From a bacterium (GTDB lineage: Bacteria > Bacteroidota > Bacteroidia > Cytophagales > Thermonemataceae), in contig JANYGM010000427.1 in the NCBI GenBank assembly GCA_025362415.1, positions 1 to 6,387 of the forward strand: 6,387 nucleotides of DNA, written 5' to 3'. How positions within the stretch are numbered: the first letter of the stretch is position 1; each line of letters begins with the position of its first letter. Below are positions 1 to 5,726 of the stretch, piece after piece. A program made the position numbers and the translations under genes. The notes under the pieces were generated by a model. It had not been told where the DNA came from. It saw only the letters and a list, made by a program, of their open reading frames with translations, and searched no databases.

Positions 1-141
1 TTGTATTTGTAGGGGCTGCCCTTGCAGCTGCCCTCTTTGAATAGGCTTTAAATTTGTTTTTGTAGATGATTTTGCGTTCTGATTGTCGTGTTGCTTTCGC
101 ATTTTGGGCAACTGCAAGGGTCGCCCCTACATTAAATACAA
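1..141. repeat. Imperfect inverted-repeat element, copy 1
   Basis: The two ends are inverted copies of each other. TTGTATTT (1-8) matches AAATACAA (134-141), and GTAGGGGC (9-16) matches GCCCCTAC (123-130). Positions 18-33 then pair with 106-121, with one G-T wobble and one mismatch at 28/111. A 72-nt spacer separates the arms and carries the 19-nt block TTGTCGTGTTGCTTTCGCA (83-101), which recurs exactly in the copy at 6293. Read on the minus strand, this block contains GC-GAAA-GC, a possible GNRA-capped hairpin. There is no open reading frame, so it is a non-autonomous palindromic element (REP- or MITE-like) if it is mobile at all. No target-site duplication can be judged because the left end is the window edge. 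It lies just downstream of the hemB stop codon and could appear in the 3' end of that transcript. Confidence 0.8.
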
Positions 142-166
142 ATATTTCCCAAACCCCTACAAGATA

Positions 167-181
167 AGCCCTTTCGGGGCT
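167..181 (-). terminator. Weak stem-loop after hemB
   Basis: On the minus strand, just past the hemB stop codon, AGCCC-CGAAA-GGGCT forms a 5-bp stem with a 5-nt loop. It is followed by TATCTT rather than a proper U-run, so termination here is only a possibility. The loop resembles the GAAA loop of the adjacent repeat element, and CCCCTAC (154-160) resembles that element's end, so this may instead be a decayed piece of a similar repeat. Confidence 0.25.
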
Positions 182-186
182 GGGGG

Positions 187-1161
187 CTACAAATGCCCTG
201 CTATTTCCTTTGCAAAATATGACAAAATCATGTCTGCACCTGCTCGTTTGATAGAAATTAGGCTTTCATACATTGCTTTTTCACCATCTAACCAACCTTT
301 TTCATCAGCTGCTTTTATCATAGCATATTCTCCGCTCACGTTGTAGGCAGCAATAGGCAAAGAAAAATTATCTTTTAAAGATTTTATTACGTCCAAATAC
401 GGCAAAGCAGGTTTTACCATAATAATATCTGCTCCTTCGTTGATGTCTAATTGTGCCTCACGCAATGCCTCACGAGTATTTGCAGGGTTCATTTGGTAAG
501 TTTTTTTGTCGCCAAATTTAGGTGCAGATGCCAACGCATCACGGAATGGACCATAAAAAGCACTTGCATACTTCACAGAATATGCCAAAATACCTACATT
601 TTGAAAATTATTTTGGTCTAAAACCGTTCTCAAATAGCCTACACGCCCATCCATCATATCAGAAGGCGCAACAAAATCAGCCCCTGCACGTGCCTGCGCA
701 AGTGCCATTTTCCCAAGAACTTCTAGCGTTTCATCATTAAGAATTTGTCCGTTATGTACAATACCATCGTGTCCGTCAGAGTTATAAGGGTCAAGAGCCA
801 CATCAGTAAACAGCACACAATCAGGAAAGTTTTTTTTTATTTGAGAAATAGCCTCTAAAAACAAACCATTTGGGTTATAACTTTCTGTTGCGGTACTATT
901 TTTGAGGTTTTCAGAGATATTAGGAAAAGGTGCAAAAGCCTTGATACCTAAGCGCATACAGTCATTTATTTCTTCTAAAAGTAAGTCAATAGAAAAACGA
1001 AAAATGTTTGTCATTGAAGGAATTATTTGCTTTTGATTAGTGCCTTCTGCAATAAAAAGAGGAAAAATAAAATCTTTTTTATGGAGTGTCGTTTCTTCAA
1101 TAAGACTACGAATAGTGGCATTTTGTCTGTTTCTACGAGGACGAATAGGCAAGTTTTGCAT
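187..1161 (-). CDS. hemB: Porphobilinogen synthase (delta-aminolevulinic acid dehydratase)
   Basis: This cytoplasmic enzyme condenses two 5-aminolevulinate molecules into porphobilinogen, the second common step to haem and other tetrapyrroles. At 324 residues it has the full family length. The family signature GADIIMVKPALPY is at 243-255 with Schiff-base Lys250. The second active-site lysine is Lys197 in AYSVKYASAFYGPFRDA. Conserved YNVSGEY lies at 273-279. At the metal site the three cysteines of zinc enzymes are replaced by Ala122, Asp124 and Asp132 (DVALDPYNSDGHDG), as in the magnesium-dependent Pseudomonas type. The ATG start is preceded by an A/T-rich leader without a Shine-Dalgarno sequence, and the stop is TAG. 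The gene is divergent from the lipoprotein gene across 275 bp and seems monocistronic within this window. A run of nine A residues occurs in the coding strand (830-838 as T on the plus strand) without breaking the frame. The identification is secure. Confidence 0.98.
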   Translation of the reverse strand: MQNLPIRPRRNRQNATIRSLIEETTLHKKDFIFPLFIAEGTNQKQIIPSMTNIFRFSIDLLLEEINDCMRLGIKAFAPFPNISENLKNSTATESYNPNGLFLEAISQIKKNFPDCVLFTDVALDPYNSDGHDGIVHNGQILNDETLEVLGKMALAQARAGADFVAPSDMMDGRVGYLRTVLDQNNFQNVGILAYSVKYASAFYGPFRDALASAPKFGDKKTYQMNPANTREALREAQLDINEGADIIMVKPALPYLDVIKSLKDNFSLPIAAYNVSGEYAMIKAADEKGWLDGEKAMYESLISIKRAGADMILSYFAKEIAGHL

Positions 1162-1214
1162 TGATATTTTTAAAACTTTTTGATAAGATTATAAAGGATT
1201 ATTACACTCAAACA

Positions 1215-1222
1215 CAAAAATA
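1215..1222 (-). promoter_or_regulatory. Possible -7 box for hemB
   Basis: Read on the minus strand this is TATTTTTG, a match to the Bacteroidota -7 consensus TAnnTTTG. It would give a leader of roughly 45-50 nt before the hemB ATG. No TTTG-type -33 element stands at the expected distance, so the call is weak in such AT-rich DNA. Confidence 0.22.
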
Positions 1223-1312
1223 CAAATAAAAAGTTTAGTTTTTGGGATAATTTTATGGTATATTTATCTAATTTGGGATAATCTCAAAATAATCTCAAAA
1301 TAATAAAAGTAA

Positions 1313-1345
1313 TTTGTAACTTTGTAATATCTTTTGTTATATTTG
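1313..1345 (+). promoter_or_regulatory. Bacteroidota-type promoter for the lipoprotein gene
   Basis: TTTG at 1313-1316 and TATATTTG at 1338-1345 are separated by 21 nt, which fits the Bacteroidota primary-sigma pattern (TTTG, about 19-21 nt, TAnnTTTG). A second overlapping -7 candidate, TAACTTTG, is at 1317-1324 but lacks a partner. Transcription would begin near 1351 and leave a leader of about 85 nt. Upstream, TTTGGGATAAT occurs at 1241-1251 and again at 1272-1282, and AATCTCAAAAT is repeated in tandem just after. These are possible operator-like repeats of unknown meaning. Confidence 0.5.
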
Positions 1346-1436
1346 TAGCAAAGCAAATACGTCTTATAAAAATAAATATTTCAATAGAAATACCCATCAA
1401 CTACTAAATTAGTCATTACCATATAAAACTATAAAA

Positions 1437-1835
1437 ATGAAATTAAATACATTATCAAATACTCTCCCAAATAAATTAAATGCTTTTGTCATTTTGTTAA
1501 GTTTATTATTTTTTGCCTCTTGTGTTCCTGCCAAAAAATATAAAGCAGCTCTCGCACAAGTAAATGAGAAAGAAACACAGTTAAATGAAGCCAAAGCCAC
1601 TATTGTTGTTGTTAGTGCCAAAGTAGAAGCATTGGAAGAAGAAAAAAGAAACATCACCCAAGACATTAGAAAACTCACTTCTGGGCAAAAAAACAAAGCA
1701 GAAGAGAAAGATGTTACTATCCAAAACTTACGTAGCCAAGTCAAAATACTTGAAAGTAAAATAGCAACGCTTGAAGCAAAGAAAAAAGTCGTAACCACTA
1801 CCAAAACTGTCAAAAAACAAAAAAACACTTATTAA
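1437..1835 (+). CDS. Small coiled-coil lipoprotein, function unknown
   Basis: This 132-residue protein has a lipoprotein signal peptide. It shows a basic N-terminus, a hydrophobic stretch at about 15-27, then the lipobox FAS-Cys29. After the cysteine comes VPAKKYK, followed by a long hydrophilic heptad-like segment (about 36-115) rich in Glu, Lys, Ala and Leu, and a basic tail (KTVKKQK). The sequence around Cys29 and the coil recall the N-terminal part of many Bacteroidota OmpA-family lipoproteins, but there is no OmpA peptidoglycan-binding domain. Residues just after Cys29 lack the acidic surface-export signal known in Bacteroidota, so a periplasm-facing location is more likely. A reading frame of similar length on the opposite strand (1409-1828) is rejected because this frame has the signal peptide, the lipobox and its own promoter. 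The gene may be cotranscribed with the propeller gene 184 bp downstream. Confidence 0.85.
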   Translation: MKLNTLSNTLPNKLNAFVILLSLLFFASCVPAKKYKAALAQVNEKETQLNEAKATIVVVSAKVEALEEEKRNITQDIRKLTSGQKNKAEEKDVTIQNLRSQVKILESKIATLEAKKKVVTTTKTVKKQKNTY

Positions 1836-1891
1836 AGTACGAAGTTGGAGGTACGAAGTACGAAATACAAGGTACGAAGTACGAAATGTAA
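1836..1891. repeat. 21-bp tandem repeat directly after a stop codon
   Basis: Two adjacent 21-bp units (1850-1870 and 1871-1891) begin GGTACGAAGTACGAAAT and differ at two positions. A degenerate partial unit (AGTACGAAGTTGGA) at 1836-1849 precedes them and starts at the base after the TAA. Each unit contains GTAC-GAA-GTAC, a small palindrome. The rest of the spacer up to 2019 holds looser repeats (TGATTATTAA at 1902-1911 and 1918-1927, and CAACTTGCAACT near 1977-1988) and no recognisable promoter or strong terminator. Confidence 0.75.
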
Positions 1892-2005
1892 ATTTAAGCC
1901 TTTGATTATTAAATCTCTGATTATTAAGCCGTTGACCTCTAAGTTGTGAACTATCAAAACTTTGTATCTAACTCGCAACTTGCAACTAAAAACTCACAAC
2001 TATTT

Positions 2006-2009
2006 AGGA
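2006..2009 (+). promoter_or_regulatory. Shine-Dalgarno-like AGGA before a GTG start
   Basis: AGGA lies 10 nt before the GTG at 2020 and overlaps an in-frame TAG at 2005-2007. That stop codon limits how far upstream translation could begin. The first in-frame ATG would be codon 52, inside the first propeller repeat and past the signal peptide, so GTG at 2020 is the best start. Confidence 0.5.
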
Positions 2010-2019
2010 AATTTCTCGT

Positions 2020-4725
2020 GTGAAAAAAAAATACTCTGTATTTTTAGCGTCTTTTATTAGTGTTTTTCTAGTATTGCAATTTGCTACGCAGCCCATTGCA
2101 CAAGCGCAAATATACCCTCTCCGCAATTATGACCTCATTAGCGGGCTTCCTGAGTCGCACGTTCGTGCTATTATGGAAGACCACAATTCCTATATGTGGT
2201 TTGCAACAGAAGGTGGCGTGAGCAAATTTGACGGACACAAATTCACCAGCTACTCCACAGAACACGGGCTTTTAAGCAATAATATCAAGTTTATTTTAGA
2301 AGATAAGAAAAAGCAAATCTGGATTGCTACACGTATAGGCGTGAGCAGATATGATGGGCAAGGCTTCCACAACTACACAAAACGCCAAAATGGGCTTGTG
2401 GACAATGATATTATTTGTATTATGGAAGACAGACGTGGCAGACTTTGGTTTGGAACTGCCGCAGGAGTAAGCATTTTTGATGGGAAAACTTTTAAAAATC
2501 TCAATAAAACAGACGGACTACCTTCTGGTTCTATTTATGCTATTAAAGAAGATACTCGTGGAAATGTCTGGCTGGCTACCTCGCAAGGTGTGGTAAAATA
2601 TGTTGATAATAACATTAGAATATATACAAAAGAGCAAGGACTGCCTGCAAACGAAGTTTATACCATTATTGAAGACAAAAAAGGGAAAATTTGGGTAGGA
2701 ACAGACAATGGCATTGCACATTTTGATATGCAAAATAATGAGTTTGTTCCAAACAAAAAAATTGAAGGAAATAGCGTTTCCTCTTTAATGCTTGATGATA
2801 AAGGCAAACTTTGGGTAGGAACAGATGACGGGATTTTTATTATTCATAGCAATAATGATGATAATAACAATGATAATGCAGAAGTAGAAAATCTTGGAGA
2901 AAGTAACGGACTTGCTAGTAATGTGATTAACTTTATTTTGCAAGATAAAAATAAAAATTATTGGTTTGGAACAGAAGCAGGCGCATCAAAACTAAGTAAT
3001 AGACGTTTTAATATTTTTGCTGAAAATTATGTCCAAAAAAAGCCTGTAACCTCTATTTTGGAGGATAAAAAGAAAAATATTTGGTTTGCAACACTTGGAA
3101 AAGGACTTATTAAGTTTGATGGCAAAAATTATATTACTTATACCACAGATGATGGATTGCCTACAAATACACTAAAAACACTGTATGAAGATTCAAAAGG
3201 CAATATTTGGATAGGAACAAATGGAGAAGGAGCATCAAGACTTACCAACGGAAAATTTACTAATTTTAATCAACCAACTACAGGAGATGACTATGTTTTT
3301 TCTGTTGTAGAAGACAATGAAGGTAGAATTTGGCTTGGAACTGATGGCGGTTTGTGGAGATATGATGGTAAAGAATTTGCTAATTTTGCTCGTGCAGAAG
3401 GTTTAGCTGATAATTATGTGCGCTGCTCACTCAAAGATAAAGACGAAAATCTTTGGTTTGGAACGTATGGAGGGCTTAGTAGGTACAACAAAAGCGGTTT
3501 TCAGAATTTTACAACAGAAAACGGCTTACTCAATAACCTTGTTTTGGACATTATTCAAGACAGAAATGGAATGCTTTGGATGGCGACTGAAAACGGACTT
3601 TGTACAATGAAACCCACTTCTTTGCCCACAGAACGCTCTTGTATCACCTGTTATACCAAAAAAAACAATTTGAGTTCTCAAAATTTATGGTCTATTGTTG
3701 AAGATAATGAAGGTGATATTTGGGTAGGACACAGAAACGGCATTGATAAGTTTAGCCCAAAAACTAAAAATACAAAGCATTTTAGTTATATTGATGGTTT
3801 TACATTGGTACAGACATTTCCAAATGCTATCACCAAAGATACAAAAGGTAATATTTGGTTTGGTGCGTTGGAAGGCGTTGTAAAATATGACCCAAAAGAG
3901 GATATTCGTAATAATATACCTCCTACAACACATATAACAAGTATTAAACTTTTTAATAAAATAGAAGATTGGAAAAAATATACCAATAATATTGATATAG
4001 ATTTTAATATTCCTATCAAAGCGCAAGGAGAAAAATATGATTTAATATTGCCTTACGACAAAAATAGCCTTACTTTTGAGTTTGTAGGCATTCACTTTAC
4101 TATTCCAGAAAGAGTAAAATATCAATATTTTTTAGAAGGTTTTGATAAAGATTGGTCAGAGAGAGCAGATAATACAGTTGCCACTTATACCAATTTGCAG
4201 CCAGGAAACTATGTTTTTAAGGTAAAATCTTATAATAGTGATGGCGTTCCAAACAAAGAATATACTTCATTTTCTTTCAAAATAAACCACCCTTATTGGG
4301 AACAGGTTTGGTTTTATGCTGCGGAATTAGCGTTTTTTGTTACGCTGGCGGTTATTTCTCTGTATTTGGGTTCTCGTAGGCGTGGCGCAAGAATTACTAT
4401 TGTACTTTCTTTGGCTACTTTATTCTTGCTTTTTGAATTTGTCAATGTCTATATTGAAAATTATATAGAAAGCATATTAGGAAATATCCCTATATATAAA
4501 GTAGTCATAAATGTTCTTTTAGCTACTCTTATTGCACCTTTGGAGCATTTTATTAAGGCTATTGTGAGTGAGAAAAAATCAGAAGTAACTATCAGAGGCA
4601 CAGAAGACCAAAAAGAGATTACAGCAAAAAATAATAAAGACAATACAAAAGCAACAAAAGTAGTAGAAAAAAACGAAGGTGATTATAACGAAATAATCCC
4701 ACTAGAAGACCAAGAACTTAATTGA
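2020..4725 (+). CDS. Two-component-type propeller sensor with Y_Y_Y domain and three-helix C-terminus, no kinase
   Basis: This 901-residue membrane protein probably senses a periplasmic signal. A signal peptide covers about 1-29, with likely cleavage after AQA. Fourteen Reg_prop-type repeats of about 41 residues follow, each marked by a W-x-[GA]-T-like motif with Trp at 60, 101, 143, 184, 225, 265, 315, 355, 397, 438, 479, 520, 568 and 613. Fourteen repeats fit two seven-bladed propellers, as in Bacteroidota hybrid two-component sensors. A Y_Y_Y domain spans about 635-756 (YQYFLEGFDKDW, YTNLQPGNYVF). Three predicted membrane helices follow at about 763-784, 792-812 and 823-849, with RRRGAR between the first two, so the C-terminus should be cytoplasmic. 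The last 50 residues are charged and probably disordered. There is no histidine kinase, receiver, HTH or GGDEF domain, so any output must come from a partner. An Asn/Asp-rich insert lies at about 278-287. The domain call is secure, while the ligand and output are unknown. Confidence 0.92.
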   Translation: MKKKYSVFLASFISVFLVLQFATQPIAQAQIYPLRNYDLISGLPESHVRAIMEDHNSYMWFATEGGVSKFDGHKFTSYSTEHGLLSNNIKFILEDKKKQIWIATRIGVSRYDGQGFHNYTKRQNGLVDNDIICIMEDRRGRLWFGTAAGVSIFDGKTFKNLNKTDGLPSGSIYAIKEDTRGNVWLATSQGVVKYVDNNIRIYTKEQGLPANEVYTIIEDKKGKIWVGTDNGIAHFDMQNNEFVPNKKIEGNSVSSLMLDDKGKLWVGTDDGIFIIHSNNDDNNNDNAEVENLGESNGLASNVINFILQDKNKNYWFGTEAGASKLSNRRFNIFAENYVQKKPVTSILEDKKKNIWFATLGKGLIKFDGKNYITYTTDDGLPTNTLKTLYEDSKGNIWIGTNGEGASRLTNGKFTNFNQPTTGDDYVFSVVEDNEGRIWLGTDGGLWRYDGKEFANFARAEGLADNYVRCSLKDKDENLWFGTYGGLSRYNKSGFQNFTTENGLLNNLVLDIIQDRNGMLWMATENGLCTMKPTSLPTERSCITCYTKKNNLSSQNLWSIVEDNEGDIWVGHRNGIDKFSPKTKNTKHFSYIDGFTLVQTFPNAITKDTKGNIWFGALEGVVKYDPKEDIRNNIPPTTHITSIKLFNKIEDWKKYTNNIDIDFNIPIKAQGEKYDLILPYDKNSLTFEFVGIHFTIPERVKYQYFLEGFDKDWSERADNTVATYTNLQPGNYVFKVKSYNSDGVPNKEYTSFSFKINHPYWEQVWFYAAELAFFVTLAVISLYLGSRRRGARITIVLSLATLFLLFEFVNVYIENYIESILGNIPIYKVVINVLLATLIAPLEHFIKAIVSEKKSEVTIRGTEDQKEITAKNNKDNTKATKVVEKNEGDYNEIIPLEDQELN

Positions 4726-4726
4726 G

Positions 4727-4747
4727 GTGTGAAGTGTGAAGTGTGAA
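4727..4747. repeat. Three perfect GTGTGAA tandem units
   Basis: GTGTGAA is repeated three times without mismatch (4727-4733, 4734-4740, 4741-4747), beginning two bases after the TGA stop of the propeller gene. The last unit runs into the hairpin that follows. Confidence 0.8.
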
Positions 4748-4784
4748 TCAGTAGCGCAGGGTATAAAACCCTGCGCTACTGATT
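4746..4784. repeat. 17-bp perfect stem-loop palindrome
   Basis: The arm 4746-4762 is the exact reverse complement of 4768-4784, with loop ATAAA (4763-4767). The stem is GC-rich (GTAGCGCAGGG) in an AT-rich spacer. It could stop transcription of the propeller gene, but no U-run follows directly. Read on the minus strand its apex is GGGTTTTATACCC, nearly the apex of the next hairpin, so I call it a dispersed palindromic element first and a possible terminator second. Confidence 0.75.
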
Positions 4785-4816
4785 TCAAAACATATTTTTA
4801 GCCAAAAAATCAATAA

Positions 4817-4837
4817 CGTGGGGTTTCATACCCCACG
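4817..4837. repeat. 8-bp perfect stem-loop palindrome
   Basis: CGTGGGGT (4817-4824) pairs perfectly with ACCCCACG (4830-4837) around the loop TTCAT. An outer inverted pair, ATAACG (4813-4818) and CGTTAT (4856-4861), overlaps its edge. There is no U-run on either side. The apex GGGTTTCATACCC matches the preceding hairpin's apex except for one pyrimidine. Confidence 0.7.
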
Positions 4838-4897
4838 AACACAAACTTACAATGTCGTTATCATAAGTGTGAGGCTTTTTATTAGTAAGAAAAAACT

Positions 4898-4928
4898 TTT
4901 GAAATAATAAAAAAATATTGTACTTTTG
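4898..4928 (+). promoter_or_regulatory. Strong Bacteroidota-type promoter for the YcxB-like gene
   Basis: TTTG at 4898-4901 and TACTTTTG at 4921-4928 are separated by exactly 19 nt, an excellent match to the Bacteroidota consensus. Transcription should start near 4934. That is downstream of the TTG at 4918, so the coding start must lie later, at the ATG at 4960. The leader would be about 25 nt and A-rich. Confidence 0.7.
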
Positions 4929-4959
4929 CACCAAAATTAACAAAAATCAACAAAAAATA

Positions 4960-5448
4960 ATGATTGTAAAAACAAAAAAATGCCAGTTAGATACTAATGT
5001 TTATAGAAAAATAGGACTTAAAAACATCATAAAAGACCAAATATGGCTTCCTATTGCTATTTTTGTCGGACTTCTTGCTTTGAATGGTATTATTAATATT
5101 TGGTACAGAAACTGGTGGATGTTCATTTTTGCATTCTTAGGTGCAGGCTTATGGTATGCGTTTTGGTGGATACAATTTACAGGTGTGCCAAAACTTCCCC
5201 AAAATCAGATAATGTTTGAAAAACTATATTACGAGTTCTCTTCTCCCCAAATCCTTATCAAACGCAACGAAAAAGAAGGAATGATTATCAAATGGGAGAT
5301 GATAAAATCCGTAGAAAAAACGGCTGATGCTTTTATTTTGTATATGGGTAGGGCGCAATTTTTTCATTTTCCTTTTAAGGTTTTCCCCACAGAACACGAC
5401 CTAAAAATGTTTGAAACTATTATGAAACGCAAAAATTATACGTTCTAA
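4960..5448 (+). CDS. YcxB-like small membrane protein
   Basis: This 162-residue protein has two N-terminal membrane helices (about 29-47 and 52-72, the second rich in Trp and aromatic residues). A soluble domain of about 85 residues follows. Its segments YYEFSSPQILIKRNEKEG, IIKWEMIKSVEKTADAFILYMG and FFHFPFKVFP...DLKMFETIMK fit the YcxB-like C-terminal family, whose biochemical role is not known. The frame stays open upstream to a TTG at 4918, but that region contains the promoter -7 box, so the ATG at 4960 is chosen. It is preceded by an A-rich leader typical of Bacteroidota. The protein should sit in the inner membrane with both ends in the cytoplasm. The gene stands alone, with its own promoter and a possible weak terminator. 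The family call is from recognition of the pattern and is fairly confident. Confidence 0.82.
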   Translation: MIVKTKKCQLDTNVYRKIGLKNIIKDQIWLPIAIFVGLLALNGIINIWYRNWWMFIFAFLGAGLWYAFWWIQFTGVPKLPQNQIMFEKLYYEFSSPQILIKRNEKEGMIIKWEMIKSVEKTADAFILYMGRAQFFHFPFKVFPTEHDLKMFETIMKRKNYTF

Positions 5449-5450
5449 GT

Positions 5451-5485
5451 AATTATGAATTTTTAATTATGAATTGTGAATGAAT
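5451..5485. repeat. Short degenerate tandem repeat after a stop codon
   Basis: AATTATGAAT occurs at 5451-5460 and 5465-5474, separated by TTTT. It is followed by the variant TGTGAATGAAT. It begins two bases after the stop codon of the YcxB-like gene. The unit resembles the other post-stop repeats of this window in ending with GAA(T). Confidence 0.6.
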
Positions 5486-5496
5486 ACAAAATTTTG

Positions 5497-5521
5497 ATAA
5501 TCAAATGATTATGTGTTTTTT
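5497..5521 (+). terminator. Possible weak A/T-rich terminator
   Basis: ATAATCA (5497-5503) pairs with TGATTAT (5506-5512), and a T-run follows at 5516-5521 after GTG. The stem is A/T-rich and the nominal loop is only two bases, so termination of the YcxB-like transcript here is plausible but weak. Confidence 0.3.
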
Positions 5522-5528
5522 GGTTTTC

Positions 5529-5560
5529 TGTGGTGTCAGGTGTTTCCGCCTGACACCACA
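5529..5560. repeat. 12-bp perfect stem-loop palindrome, separate family
   Basis: TGTGGTGTCAGG (5529-5540) is the exact reverse complement of CCTGACACCACA (5549-5560), with loop TGTTTCCG. Beyond one mismatch the pairing can continue with TTTT (5524-5527) and AAAA (5562-5565). No U-run follows on either strand immediately, so a standard terminator is not obvious. It may be a dispersed palindromic element. Confidence 0.7.
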
Positions 5561-5616
5561 AAAAAAGGCTCAAAAGTCCATTTTTAGGTATTAGATAAAA
5601 TAAATTTAGCATTTTA

Positions 5617-5648
5617 TTTGGTAGCTAAAAAAAATGTACTTACATTTG
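5617..5648 (+). promoter_or_regulatory. Candidate upstream promoter before the RRM gene
   Basis: TTTG at 5617-5620 and TACATTTG at 5641-5648 are separated by 20 nt, a consensus-like Bacteroidota promoter. Transcription from near 5655 would give the RRM gene a leader of roughly 190 nt containing the first copy of the T-rich direct repeat, or else a short separate transcript. Confidence 0.4.
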
Positions 5649-5726
5649 AGGGATTTAATTTTAGAATTAGACACAAATAGTTTCTTAAATTTCTATTTCG
5701 TACTTATACCAGTCGGTTGTCAGTTG

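Noticed and set aside
83..346. Plus-strand frame of 87 codons covering the left repeat and the end of hemB
   Set aside because: It overlaps the inverted-repeat element and the conserved hemB C-terminus, and has no recognisable motif or promoter.
830..838. Nine-base homopolymer in hemB as a contingency switch
   Set aside because: It reads in frame through codons for Ile-Lys-Lys-Asn in a gene that is probably needed for growth, and A-tracts are common in this AT-rich DNA. The frame is intact.
1409..1828. 139-codon reading frame on the minus strand opposite the lipoprotein gene
   Set aside because: It is the complement of a Lys/Glu-rich coiled coil, which yields Phe/Leu/Ser/Val-rich nonsense. 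The plus-strand frame has a signal peptide, lipobox and promoter.
1836..1891. CRISPR-like array
   Set aside because: The repeat units are directly adjacent with no spacers, are imperfect, and no cas gene is present.
3685..4026. Minus-strand reading frame of 113 codons inside the propeller gene
   Set aside because: It lies within well-defined propeller blades and the Y_Y_Y region on the plus strand. The protein has no recognisable domain and arises from the AT-rich repeats.
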